64,000 nucleotides of DNA from Planctomycetales bacterium 10988 (GTDB taxonomy: Bacteria; Planctomycetota; Planctomycetia; Pirellulales; Pb10988). The position numbers and the translations under genes were made by a program. The notes under the pieces were generated by a model. That model had not been told where the DNA came from. It did not search any database and worked only from the letters and a program-made list of their open reading frames with translations. Location: the NCBI GenBank assembly GCA_009664345.1, contig CP043547.1, forward strand, positions 1,178,001 through 1,242,000. Reading direction: 5' to 3'. Shown piece after piece: positions 43,026-52,005 of this stretch (positions are counted from its first letter, which is position 1; each line of letters begins with the position of its first letter).

Positions 43026-43142
43026 ACCCGAAACCCATTTGAGTAACCCAGCCCAAATCAAGCGGAGCGGATCGAAGCAAGCAGTGCCCTTCAGACGATC
43101 AAGAACAGCTTCGATTCCCATAGAAAGAGGAATGATTGCAAG

Positions 43143-44411
43143 ATGGCCAAGCGACCCAAGCCCCTGACGGAAGACCCCATCACTTTTGAACCTGTCAATG
43201 TCGACGATCTTGATGCGAGTGAAGCGGTGGATCAACTCATCGAACAAGCCGCTGCCATGCAAGCCAGCGACCTCTGCTTTCACCCCAATGAAAACAACTG
43301 CGAGGTTGTCGTCCGACATAATGGGCTGATGAAACGGCTTGCCCTGCTCACTTTGGATCAAGGGCACCGGCTGGTCTCTTATATTAAATCGCATTGTGGA
43401 ATGAACTTGGCCGAGCGCCGCAAGCCTCAAGATGCCCGCTGGAAGATGACGTTGCCGAACGACTCCGTGATTGATTTGAGGGCATCACTCTTGCCGAGTC
43501 TTTACGGCGAAGATTTGGCAATTCGTCTGCTGTTGCGAGATACACAACTTCGCGACATCGAACACGTCGGCATGAGCGCGAAACAACATCAAGAACTCGA
43601 AGGACTTTTGAATACTCCGAGTGGGCTGATCTTGGTCACCGGCCCAAACGGTTCAGGAAAAACGACCACCCTATATGCGTGTCTGAAGTATCTCGTCAAC
43701 GGCGAGCGAAAAATCAACACAATTGAAGACCCGGTAGAATATGCTTTGGCGGGGATTCGGCAAACTCCGGTCAACGAGCGGGCTGGGTGTACTTTCTCGG
43801 AAGTGTTGCGGAGTGTGCTTCGGCAAGCCACCGATGTGATTATGGTCGGGGAAATTCGCGATGCGGAGACCGCGCAAACGGCGGTTCGTGCCGCGAATAG
43901 TGGTCATCTCGTCTTTGCCACGCTTCATGCTCCGACCGCCGTGGGTGCCGTTCAAAGCATGCTCGGTCTGGGCGTAAACAATCATTTTCTCTCGACGGCT
44001 CTTCTTGGGGTCATTTCGCAACGGCTGTTACGTCAACTTTGTGATCGCACGAAAATCCCTGTCGATCTTTCCATGGCTCCGCACACGTTTGACGAAATCA
44101 AGCACCTTGTTTCTCCGAATGAGCGGCTTTCGATGTATAGCCCCGCTCCCGATCCGGATGGGCCGAGTTCGGATTGCGACGAAATGGGTTACAATGGGCG
44201 AGTGGGTTGCTTCGAGATTCTTCGACTTGATCGAAAGATGCGAGATTTAATTTCGAAAAATGCGGACAGCCGCACGCTCTCCGAACATGCCCAAAAGTCG
44301 GGAATGCTGAATTTCCGCCAAGCGGCCCTTATTAAAGTCGCCGAAGGGGTCACGACCATCGAAGAGGTGATGCGGGTCGTTTCAGGCGAAGACCTCGATT
44401 TGGAAGATTAA
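43143..44411 (+). CDS. GspE/PulE-family secretion ATPase, short form
   Basis: A 422-residue hexameric ATPase of the type II secretion/type IV pilus superfamily. The core is complete: Walker A TGPNGSGKTTTLYACLKYL, Asp box INTIEDPVEYALAGIRQTPVN, the His box ATLHAPTAVGAVQSM and VMVGEIRDAETAQTAVRAANSGHL. The N-terminal N1 region is short. The usual zinc-binding Cys quartet before GY-GR-E is missing apart from single Cys residues (RQLCDRT and SSDCDEM). It may power a secretion or pilus system encoded elsewhere. It runs towards kinase 2, with only 9 bases between their ends. Confidence 0.9.
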   Translation: MAKRPKPLTEDPITFEPVNVDDLDASEAVDQLIEQAAAMQASDLCFHPNENNCEVVVRHNGLMKRLALLTLDQGHRLVSYIKSHCGMNLAERRKPQDARWKMTLPNDSVIDLRASLLPSLYGEDLAIRLLLRDTQLRDIEHVGMSAKQHQELEGLLNTPSGLILVTGPNGSGKTTTLYACLKYLVNGERKINTIEDPVEYALAGIRQTPVNERAGCTFSEVLRSVLRQATDVIMVGEIRDAETAQTAVRAANSGHLVFATLHAPTAVGAVQSMLGLGVNNHFLSTALLGVISQRLLRQLCDRTKIPVDLSMAPHTFDEIKHLVSPNERLSMYSPAPDPDGPSSDCDEMGYNGRVGCFEILRLDRKMRDLISKNADSRTLSEHAQKSGMLNFRQAALIKVAEGVTTIEEVMRVVSGEDLDLED

Positions 44412-44420
44412 GAAGCGAGC

Positions 44421-45770
44421 TTATTTGAGAAGGCGGGGGAGTAAAAAAAGGGCGACCAGCAAACTCCCGCCGGCGGTGATTAAAAAAAGCAACGCCACAC
44501 GCCAGAGGTTTTTCTTCCAATCGGCAGGCTGATTCCGCGACGAACGGATCTCCGCATCCGCCAGTTCGTTAGCAGAGCTTGAATCGAGAAGCACCGTCTT
44601 GGCTTGTTCAAAGCGTTTCTTTGAGCTTGGGCTTCTGAAATGTTTCCCTGAGTTGTTTGAGCCGTGCTGCACATTCCCAACCACGGTCGGTCTTTCCGAC
44701 ATGCTGGAATCTTGGCTGAAGATCGGCGGTTCCGCCTCGGGAAGATCACAGGCATCAATCGCCTCGACGACTTCCTCCATCCGTTGATAGCGTTCGTTGA
44801 CTTTTTTCGCCAGCATCTTTTGGAGGATTTTCTTGACCTCATCGGTGATGCCGGGAATCTCATTCAAGGAAGGAAGAATCGGCTGCACACGATGAGCGAT
44901 GATCGTCTCCGTGAAGGTATTTCCCCGAAAAGGCGGCCTTGCCCTCAACAAGAAATAAAAGGTACAGCCGAGACTATAGATATCCGCGCGGTGATCAGCG
45001 TGCTTGGTATGGGCCGCTTGTTCCGGCGACATATAGGCACTCGTTCCGAGAATCTCGCCCGTTCCGGTGAGGGTCTCGCCTTCATCGCCCCCTTGGAGAA
45101 ATCGGACCAAGCCCAAATCCAGCACCTTGATCGAGCCATCGGTACTCAATTGAAGATTGCCGGGTTTCACGTCGCGATGGACTAAACCCTGCCGATGGGC
45201 ATAGCCGAGCCCGAGGGCTGCCTGCTTGATGTAGTCTGCCGCGCGACGGAAAGAAAGAACCCCTTGTCGTTTGACCAACATGCTCAGGCTGATCCCTTCC
45301 ACATATTCCATGACCAAGAAGGGTCGCCCGTCGTGTTCGTCCGCATCATAAGCGGTGGCGATATGAGGGTGGACAAGCTGAGCGGCAGCTTTGACCTCCC
45401 GTTGAAAACGTTGCATCGCCTGGCGATTAGACTTGAGGAGTTCATCTGACAACAATTTTAAAGCGACGATCCGATCCATCGAGCGATGATAGGCCCGGTA
45501 AACGACGCCCATTCCGCCTTCGCCGATTTTATCCAGCAAGAGGTATTTCTTGCCGAAGAGCTGCCATTCCTTTGCATCGGACTGCAAAACGATGGCCAAT
45601 TCGCGGGAGATCACCCCGTCACTAATGAACTTGTCCAAGTATTTATCAGCAGTCAATCGATGAGGAATACGCCGCAAGCGTGTGCGAATGACTTCTAATC
45701 GCTCTTCTTCCAACAGCTCGAAATCTTCCAGCTTGGTGAAGAGTTCCCCGATCGAAAGCGTAGAAGTCAT
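44421..45770 (-). CDS. Serine/threonine protein kinase with C-terminal membrane anchor
   Basis: A 449-residue kinase. Residues about 1-70 share with kinase 1 (3175-4893) an alpha-helical segment (YLDKFISDGVISRELAIVLQ). The kinase domain is at about 75-340: glycine loop KIGEGGMGVVYRA, VALKLL with Lys105, HRDVKPGN with Asp200, DLG with Asp218, MSPEQAAH and HRADIYSLGC. The C-terminus has a disordered, Ser-rich linker and a membrane helix (RVALLFLITAGGSLLVALFLL). So it is a membrane-anchored kinase with an unknown signal. The ATG at 45770 is chosen over 45824. Confidence 0.92.
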   Translation of the reverse strand: MTSTLSIGELFTKLEDFELLEEERLEVIRTRLRRIPHRLTADKYLDKFISDGVISRELAIVLQSDAKEWQLFGKKYLLLDKIGEGGMGVVYRAYHRSMDRIVALKLLSDELLKSNRQAMQRFQREVKAAAQLVHPHIATAYDADEHDGRPFLVMEYVEGISLSMLVKRQGVLSFRRAADYIKQAALGLGYAHRQGLVHRDVKPGNLQLSTDGSIKVLDLGLVRFLQGGDEGETLTGTGEILGTSAYMSPEQAAHTKHADHRADIYSLGCTFYFLLRARPPFRGNTFTETIIAHRVQPILPSLNEIPGITDEVKKILQKMLAKKVNERYQRMEEVVEAIDACDLPEAEPPIFSQDSSMSERPTVVGNVQHGSNNSGKHFRSPSSKKRFEQAKTVLLDSSSANELADAEIRSSRNQPADWKKNLWRVALLFLITAGGSLLVALFLLPRLLK

Positions 45771-45892
45771 TGAATGATTGCTTATTACAAGGAAGGTAAT
45801 TATCTTAGACCATTTGACCGACAACTTGCCACATTATAGGCAGACGAGCAGAAGTAATACCAGCGGCGAAAGACGACTACCTAAATTCTTCA

Positions 45893-46372
45893 TTAACGAA
45901 TAGTTTGCAATTTCTTCCAACGCTTGAGAATCCTCGCCCAAGCCTTTTGCATCGAGTCGGAGACTTCCAATTCTTGAGGGTCTCCGAGAACCAAATCTTC
46001 CGGCAGTGGGGCAGGCCGTCCTTCGCGATCCGTTTGGGCAAAGCCCATCAAACCCTCCAGCCAAGCCTCCTCTTCAACGGAACGGGAGGTCTTCCAAGGT
46101 TCCCCGACGAGGCCAATCACCAGATAGGCCCTGGCGGCATAAAGCGGCATTCCTTGAATGGTCACGGTCGTTCCCAACGGAACCGGGCGGCGACATTCAA
46201 TGTTCAGCACGCGGCGTAGAACGAGATTTGCGGAAGGGCCCACGGTTTGCGAGGCGGTAACATAGGCGGCTTCCAGGGCATATTTCAAAAGGCTCCCGGC
46301 ATAGAGCGTCTGGTGATGATTGACATCCTGAGGAAGTACCAGACGATGGCTCAACGTTAATGGCGAGGACAT
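45893..46372 (-). CDS. Acyl-CoA thioesterase-like hotdog-fold protein
   Basis: A 159-residue protein with the hotdog features NHHQTLYAGSLLKYALEAAY (Asn/Asp active region) and VLRRVLNIECRRPVPLGTTVTIQG. It resembles YciA/YbgC-type acyl-CoA thioesterases, which release fatty acids from CoA. Start ATG 46372 with AGAGAG upstream; an earlier frame to 46468 is unlikely. It follows the oligoendopeptidase gene by about 100 bases on the same strand. Confidence 0.8.
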   Translation of the reverse strand: MSSPLTLSHRLVLPQDVNHHQTLYAGSLLKYALEAAYVTASQTVGPSANLVLRRVLNIECRRPVPLGTTVTIQGMPLYAARAYLVIGLVGEPWKTSRSVEEEAWLEGLMGFAQTDREGRPAPLPEDLVLGDPQELEVSDSMQKAWARILKRWKKLQTIR

Positions 46373-46474
46373 AAACAGCTCTCTAATCGAATCACGACCG
46401 CATCGCAATAAATGATCAAGGATGAAAGATCGCCCAACGGCAATCAAGTTTAGAACACATGCGGTCATAATACG

Positions 46475-48301
46475 TTAAGGAACGCTTTTTGCCAACGCGA
46501 CAAATCGATCAACTTGTTCTGTCACCAAACGAAGCGAACCTTCCCAGAATTCCGGCGATCGAATATCCAAGCCAAAACGCTCCGCCAAGGGAGGAGCATC
46601 GGCCTGTCCGGTGTCTCGAAGAAGCTGGCGGTAGCGTTCGATGAAGGCCCCGGCTTCCTGCCGATAGATGGCAAACAGCCCCAATCCAAAGAGGTGTCCA
46701 AAGGCATAAGGATAGTTGTAGAAATGATGATCGTGGGTGTAATAATGCGGTTTCCAAAGCCACATGTAAGGGTGATAGGTAGCGGGATCGACTCCATCCC
46801 CGTAATTGTCTGCCTGAGCTTGCAACATCAAATCGCAAATCTCTCTGGCGGAAAGTTCCCCAAGTGCACGCTGTTCGAGAAAGCTTTGTTCGAAAAGGAA
46901 ACGAGAGCGAATATCCACACAAACTTGAGCAGCCCCGGAGAGCTGCAATTCGAGGATCGACAGTTGTTCCTCAGGGGTCGCCTCCTTCAAAACGGCATTC
47001 GCGACCAAGGTTTCACAGAAGATACTGGCTGTTTCCGCCAAGGTTGCCGGCGAACCACGTCTTAGCCCTTCCAAACCCTTTTGGCAATCATTGTGATAGC
47101 CATGCCCCAACTCATGGGCGAGGGTCATCACTTGTTCAAAACTCCCGTCAAAGTTCATCAAGATGCGGCTTTCTTCGACTCCTGGAACTTCCATGCAGAA
47201 GGCACCACCCCGCTTGCCCGATCGAGGCGTGACATCGATCCAATCTTCGTCGAAGGACCGCTTGGCGAAATTACCCAAGGAATCATCAAAACTGTAAAAA
47301 TGCTTGAGGATAAATTCCTTCGCTTCCGACCAACTGAAATGCCGTTCGGTTTTTCCCACCGGGGCAAACAAGTCCCACCAAGGAAGTTGCTCTTTTCCCA
47401 GTAACGAGGCTTTTTGCTTGAGATAACATTGGAATTCTGGCAAGAAGGTGGCAATCGAATCCATCATCGCGGTTAAAGTCGGCTCGTCGATTCGGTTTTG
47501 ATCGAGCGATTCGGCCAGCAAACTCCCTCGATTCCGCTTGGCAGCCAAGGTCAACGCGGTTCCTTTGACGCCATTCAAACAGGCCGCGACCGTGGTTTGA
47601 ATCGATTTCCAACCTTCGATTTCCGTATAATAGGCCCGCTCACGCACTTCCGGGTCGGGATCGAAACGGAGATTATTCACCACCGTGATCGGCTGGGTTT
47701 CGTTGGGATCGTCACTTCCCTTCATGACAAAAGGAACAACGAGTTGGCTTGTCACATTGCCTTGCAGTTTTCCAAAGGCTTGGCCCCCATCGAGACACAA
47801 CACAGAAGCCAGGGCTTCCAACTCTTCCGTCATCAAATACTTCGCTTGCCGGGCTTGGTCTTCCCAAAAGTAGGCATGAGCGGCAATTTCAGAGGATTTA
47901 TCTTTGAGTTCAGGAAGATGGTCAATCCACCGAATGGTCCAAACTTGCAGCTTCACAAAGAGTTGTTGCTGTCTGGTTCCGATCTGTTCGATTTTGGAGA
48001 GTTCCCGATTGGCGAGTTCGTTATAGCTATCGGTACTGACATAGCCATAGATAAACGCCACCAGGGTTTCGGCCAAAATGACCAAGTCATTCAGTTGAGC
48101 TTGCAATGATTCAAGTTGTTGGGCAAAGGCCGCCAAGTCTTCGATGTCGAGCGGTTCCCCACCACCGATCGAGTCCTTTTCAAAAGTGGCTTCCAGCTCG
48201 GAAAGCTTCGTTTTTAACTCCGACACGGCTGCGGCATACTCAGGGGATTCGAGCCCAGGATAGATGGACTCCATATTCCACGGGATGACCTCCGTTGTCA
48301 T
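46475..48301 (-). CDS. pepF: Oligoendopeptidase F, M3 family
   Basis: A 608-residue zinc metallopeptidase that cuts short peptides in the cytosol. Zinc motif HELGHGYHND is at about residue 395, with the downstream Glu in TASIFCETL. N-terminal coiled region and length match PepF. No signal peptide. The gene is flanked by the thioesterase (downstream) and a small membrane protein gene (upstream). Confidence 0.93.
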   Translation of the reverse strand: MTTEVIPWNMESIYPGLESPEYAAAVSELKTKLSELEATFEKDSIGGGEPLDIEDLAAFAQQLESLQAQLNDLVILAETLVAFIYGYVSTDSYNELANRELSKIEQIGTRQQQLFVKLQVWTIRWIDHLPELKDKSSEIAAHAYFWEDQARQAKYLMTEELEALASVLCLDGGQAFGKLQGNVTSQLVVPFVMKGSDDPNETQPITVVNNLRFDPDPEVRERAYYTEIEGWKSIQTTVAACLNGVKGTALTLAAKRNRGSLLAESLDQNRIDEPTLTAMMDSIATFLPEFQCYLKQKASLLGKEQLPWWDLFAPVGKTERHFSWSEAKEFILKHFYSFDDSLGNFAKRSFDEDWIDVTPRSGKRGGAFCMEVPGVEESRILMNFDGSFEQVMTLAHELGHGYHNDCQKGLEGLRRGSPATLAETASIFCETLVANAVLKEATPEEQLSILELQLSGAAQVCVDIRSRFLFEQSFLEQRALGELSAREICDLMLQAQADNYGDGVDPATYHPYMWLWKPHYYTHDHHFYNYPYAFGHLFGLGLFAIYRQEAGAFIERYRQLLRDTGQADAPPLAERFGLDIRSPEFWEGSLRLVTEQVDRFVALAKSVP

Positions 48302-48366
48302 GACATTTCCTTCAGGCTAAGTAAGGGTTGGATTCTTGGAAGGTTAGATATCCCCCGAGATTAGCT

Positions 48367-48570
48367 TCACCAAAGCCTTAGAGCAAGAACAAGGAGAAAC
48401 ACGTTGAAAAGAATCCACCCGAATAACCCAACCATCAGAAATCCGGGATGGCAAGGCGAAGGAGTTGCTGGACAAAGAAAAATGGCAGAGGTGACAGGGC
48501 CAGCTTGAGACGTGACCGCAGGTTGCGTCGAAGAGGCTTTTTTCCGCTCCTTCTGAGAATTTTTAGCCAT
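48367..48570 (-). CDS. Small membrane protein (hypothetical, 67 aa)
   Basis: A 67-residue protein with a polar, Ser/Lys-rich N-terminus (MAKNSQKERKKASST) and one C-terminal helix (GFLMVGLFGWILFNVFLLVLALRLW). GAGGAA lies 8 bases before ATG 48570. The tail-anchored layout is reasonable for a real protein, but no family was recognised. Confidence 0.55.
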   Translation of the reverse strand: MAKNSQKERKKASSTQPAVTSQAGPVTSAIFLCPATPSPCHPGFLMVGLFGWILFNVFLLVLALRLW

Positions 48571-48615
48571 CGCTGGATTCCTCATCTCGGAGTTAGCTTT
48601 CGAGGGAATGAACGC

Positions 48616-49020
48616 TTAATTTTCCAGAATTTCGTAAGTCGACTTCAAATCTTTTTCGAAATCGAAAACATCGTCGAAATCTTCTCGCTTATCTCGGTCG
48701 GTACGCCGCATGCGATTGATCTGAATCAGGTTATAAACGATCTCTCCAAAGTCCCCGGTGTTATAAACCCCCCAGCGATTGAGAACACATTTGGCCATAA
48801 ATCCAAACTGTTCCTGTGCATAAACTCGAATCGCCTGGCAAAGTTCCTGCCCAGAAACATGCCGTTCCTCTTCCGTTTCCCCTGATCCCATTCCCATTTT
48901 CTCTTGGGCATATTGCAAAGCCTCAAAGACGAAATAGTAGGCAGGAGGAGCGTACCGATGATCTTTCATCAGGATTTCGGCAAAAGGATGGGAAGGAGAG
49001 ACCATAATGTTATGCGACAT
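48616..49020 (-). CDS. Minf_1886/TIGR04138-like protein
   Basis: A 134-residue soluble protein with the conserved features HPFAEILMKDHRYAPPAYYFVFEALQYAQ, ETEEERHVSGQELCQAIRVYAQEQFGFMAK, and LNRWGVYNTGDFGEIVYNLIQ, the pattern I recall for the planctomycete/verrucomicrobial family TIGR04138. Function unknown. It sits 42 bases downstream of the RicT-like gene on the same strand. Confidence 0.8.
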   Translation of the reverse strand: MSHNIMVSPSHPFAEILMKDHRYAPPAYYFVFEALQYAQEKMGMGSGETEEERHVSGQELCQAIRVYAQEQFGFMAKCVLNRWGVYNTGDFGEIVYNLIQINRMRRTDRDKREDFDDVFDFEKDLKSTYEILEN

Positions 49021-49062
49021 CTTGCTTTCACGAACTAGAGATTAAATAGAACGAATGGGGAA

Positions 49063-49941
49063 TCAATTCTCTTTGGGGGGAGAGGACTTCGAGGATTTCG
49101 ATTTCCGTGAGGAACCTTTAGAGGAATTCTGGTTCGGATGAATGGTCGAAAGGACCTCATCCGCGGAAATGATTATTCTGCGATTATCTTCGGTTTCGAC
49201 AAGGAGCTGAGCGGCCAAAATTTCTTGACTGAGGACGCGAAACTTTCCTTGTCGCGTCAGCACCGTGGAGCCGACGGATGGCAACTCCCGCTTCATTTCC
49301 ACATAGGTATCGTATTCATAACGCAGACAACATTTCAATCGACCACACCGACCAGAAATCTTGGAAGGATCAAGCGTCGCCCTTTGCAGCTTCGCCATCT
49401 TCATCGAAACAGGCGGCATCTGGGAAAGATGCGTATTGCAGCAAACGGGCTTTCCACAATCTCCATAATCAGCCAACAATCGAGATTCATCCCGAACGCC
49501 AATTTGCCGCATTTCGATCCGTGTTTGAAATTCCGAAGCGAGCTTACGAACCAATTCGCGAAAGTCCACTCTTTGATCAGCCAGATAATAAAAGATGATG
49601 CGTTCGCCTCCGAAGAGATGTTCTACATCGACCAGTTTCATATCGAGGCCAAGTTGTTCCACGAATTGATTGCAAACTTCAAAGGCTTTGAGGTGTAAAG
49701 CTCGAAGACGATAAATCTCATTCTCATCATCAAGTGTCATGGACCGGAGAATCTGCCCTTTTCCAGGATTGGCGATTTGGGCAATCGCTGCATCGGTTGC
49801 TTCGCAGAGAACTTCCCCGGACTCCATGCCACGATCGGTACGCGCGATGACCTTCATTCCTCGCGAGGGTTTATCCTCTCGGGAAGCGGTGAACACACCA
49901 AGCATTCGCATGGAACCGTAGCGGACTATATATTTTGGCAT
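49063..49941 (-). CDS. PSP1-domain protein, RicT (YaaT)-like
   Basis: A 292-residue protein with the PSP1 C-terminal domain and the Cys-rich block of RicT: KPVCCNTHLSQMPPVSMKMAKLQ and SGRCGRLKCCLRYEYDTY. In Bacillus the RicAFT complex, which binds iron-sulfur clusters, affects RNA processing and sporulation; the Cys residues here would allow similar clusters. The C-terminal tail is Ser/Lys-rich and probably disordered. It precedes the Minf_1886-like gene in the same direction. Confidence 0.9.
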   Translation of the reverse strand: MPKYIVRYGSMRMLGVFTASREDKPSRGMKVIARTDRGMESGEVLCEATDAAIAQIANPGKGQILRSMTLDDENEIYRLRALHLKAFEVCNQFVEQLGLDMKLVDVEHLFGGERIIFYYLADQRVDFRELVRKLASEFQTRIEMRQIGVRDESRLLADYGDCGKPVCCNTHLSQMPPVSMKMAKLQRATLDPSKISGRCGRLKCCLRYEYDTYVEMKRELPSVGSTVLTRQGKFRVLSQEILAAQLLVETEDNRRIIISADEVLSTIHPNQNSSKGSSRKSKSSKSSPPKEN

Positions 49942-50038
49942 AAAAGTAGTTTAATCGATCTGTTTCTAAAAATCACACGACCCGCAACTTTGCTTGACCA
50001 TCGGCGATGTCAAACGAGCCTCCGACCGCATGAGAATC

Positions 50039-50066
50039 ATCCTAAAAGTAGGGGATACTTTAGGAT
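50039..50066. terminator. Hairpin at the 3' end of epmB
   Basis: ATCCTAAAAGTA (50039-50050) pairs with TACTTTAGGAT (50056-50066) apart from one bulged A. It lies between the epmB stop and the RicT-like gene on the minus strand. No T tract follows, so termination is uncertain. Confidence 0.4.
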
Positions 50067-50104
50067 ACGCTTTCACAAGCAGCTTTCAATCCTCATAGGG
50101 AATC

Positions 50105-51148
50105 CTAGCCGATCACAACTTTATTTTTCTCATAGGGAACTTCTTGTACGTAACGAGGAACTGCATAGCCAGGCACGCGCGTTCGTAATTCTTGGATGAG
50201 GGCTTTTCCCTGTTCGATCGGTACTTCAAAATGGCTCGCCCCACTGACACGATCCAGTTGATGCAGATAATAAGGCATCACTCCTAATTCAATCAGCCGC
50301 CAACTCAACCCTTCCAAAGCCTCCACTGTGTCGTTTACGCCTCGCAAGAGAACCGCCTGATTGAGTAATGTCGCCCCTGTTGATTTTAACTTTTGAATCG
50401 CATCGGCTACCGAATCATCAAGTTCCTGAGAGTGATTCGAGTGCAACACGAAATGGACCTGAAAACGGGTTCCCGAAAGCCATTGTAATAACTGATCATC
50501 AACCCGTTCCGGAATCATGATCGGCAACCGGGTGTGAATCCGCAGCAATTGAAGATGCTTGGCTTGTTCCAATTCTTTGACAAACCAACTCAGCCAACTA
50601 TCCTGCCGGGTCAGCGGGTCTCCTCCACTGAGGATAATCTCTCGCAAAGAATGATCCGCGTGAATTGCTTGCAAGACGGATTTCCAAGCTTCTTTCTTGC
50701 GTGGCCCTTCCGCATAGGGAAAATGTCGGCGAAAACAATAACGGCAATGAATCGCACAGGCCCCTGTTGTGATCACCAAGGCCCTGGCAGCATATTTTTT
50801 TAAGTACCCCGATTGTTTTTGCTGAGATTGTTCTTGAAGCGGATCTTCGGTAAATTCAGAAGAAGCGTAAAATTCCTCCTGCAAAGGAAGGACTTGACGC
50901 AACAGCGGGTCCGCTGGATTGCGGGGTTGAATCCTGGCCAAATAGCCGGAGGGGACCAGAAGTGGGAACAATTGACTTGCCCGCTTGGCGGCTTCGATTT
51001 GTTCCTGGGATAAGTCCAACGCTTGCCCTAGCTCGACCGGATCGCGAATCGCCTCTTGCAAAATTCGCAACCATTTCGGAACTTCACCCCTAGCATTTGA
51101 AGGGGTCTTTCCGTTAGAAAATGCAGAAAGCGTGGAGGCATTTTTCAT
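50105..51148 (-). CDS. epmB: EF-P beta-lysylation protein EpmB (radical SAM lysine 2,3-aminomutase)
   Basis: A 347-residue radical SAM enzyme of the KamA group. The cluster motif CAIHCRYC (Cys131, Cys135, Cys138) binds the 4Fe-4S cluster, followed by FRRHFPY and the IILSGGDPLTRQD SAM segment. It makes (R)-beta-lysine, which EpmA attaches to elongation factor P. Position next to efp and epmA distinguishes it from degradative KamA. Start ATG 51148 is used; an earlier frame to 51214 is unlikely. It is divergent from efp with 174 bases between. Confidence 0.92.
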   Translation of the reverse strand: MKNASTLSAFSNGKTPSNARGEVPKWLRILQEAIRDPVELGQALDLSQEQIEAAKRASQLFPLLVPSGYLARIQPRNPADPLLRQVLPLQEEFYASSEFTEDPLQEQSQQKQSGYLKKYAARALVITTGACAIHCRYCFRRHFPYAEGPRKKEAWKSVLQAIHADHSLREIILSGGDPLTRQDSWLSWFVKELEQAKHLQLLRIHTRLPIMIPERVDDQLLQWLSGTRFQVHFVLHSNHSQELDDSVADAIQKLKSTGATLLNQAVLLRGVNDTVEALEGLSWRLIELGVMPYYLHQLDRVSGASHFEVPIEQGKALIQELRTRVPGYAVPRYVQEVPYEKNKVVIG

Positions 51149-51322
51149 AAAGGTCTCAAATCCCGTCCTTTGGCTTTCCTTGCCCGATTGCCATTTTGCG
51201 GGTTTCTTGCACAATAAATAGCTTACTGTCCTGCCTCGGCAGTTCGAACCGAACCGTCGATAGGAAAACGTTCTTGTTATCAGCCTACTCAGTTTTGGCT
51301 ATCTTTCTAGGTGGAATGAACC

Positions 51323-51892
51323 GTGCCGACATATAGTACCAGCGACTTGCAAAAAGGGATGAAGTTAGAAATCGACGGCGAACCGTACTTGATCGTCGAG
51401 CGAAATTTCCGTAAACCCGGAAAAGGTCAAGCTTTATATACCTTGAAGCTCAAAAACCTCATCAAGCAAACTGTCCTTGAGCGTACGTATCGTAGTAGCG
51501 ATTCGCTCGAAGGGGCCGATGTTTCCGAAAGTGAAGTGCAATATTTATATGCTCAAGGAGACGATTATGTCTTCATGGACAGCACTTCTTTCGAACAATA
51601 TGAACTGAGCAAAGATCAACTCGATGGAGCCGACCGCTTCTTGAAAGATGGCATGCTCTGCTCGGTCACCTTCTGGAATGGAAACCCGATCAGTATTGCC
51701 CCGCCGAATCATGTGGTTTTGAAGGTCGAATATTGCGAACCGAGTGCCCGAGGAAATACGGCCACGAATCTCAGCAAGCCGGTCACTTTGGAAACCGGAG
51801 CGGAAATCTCGGCCCCTGCCTTTATTGAAATCGGCGACTTGCTCAAAATCGACACACGAACCGGCGAATACATCGAACGCGTCAAAGAATAG
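51323..51892 (+). CDS. efp: Elongation factor P
   Basis: A 189-residue translation factor that stops ribosomes stalling at polyproline. The modification site is present: RKPGKGQA with Lys34, the residue beta-lysylated in Escherichia coli. The three OB-like domains are recognisable (TYRSSDSLEGADVSESEVQYLY, FLKDGMLCSVTFWNGNPISI, TNLSKPVTLETGAEISAPAFI). The start is GTG 51323, with AGGTGG upstream; the close ATG at 51316 is out of frame. Its neighbours epmB and epmA complete the modification route. Confidence 0.96.
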   Translation: MPTYSTSDLQKGMKLEIDGEPYLIVERNFRKPGKGQALYTLKLKNLIKQTVLERTYRSSDSLEGADVSESEVQYLYAQGDDYVFMDSTSFEQYELSKDQLDGADRFLKDGMLCSVTFWNGNPISIAPPNHVVLKVEYCEPSARGNTATNLSKPVTLETGAEISAPAFIEIGDLLKIDTRTGEYIERVKE

Positions 51893-51909
51893 TTCGTGAT
51901 TTGTCATTG

Positions 51910-51969
51910 AAAAGCTCTGACAATCGGTTTGGGGAAATCTCGAAACCACCAGTTGTCGGAGCTTTTTTT
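51910..51969 (+). terminator. Terminator between efp and epmA
   Basis: A 13-base-pair stem (51911-51923 with 51953-51965, one G-U pair) encloses a second small hairpin, and a run of seven T follows. It should end most efp transcripts before epmA, letting efp be made in larger amounts than its modification enzyme. Confidence 0.8.
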
Positions 51970-52005
51970 ATTTCCCATGCACCGTTTCAATCGAGTAACT
52001 CATTA

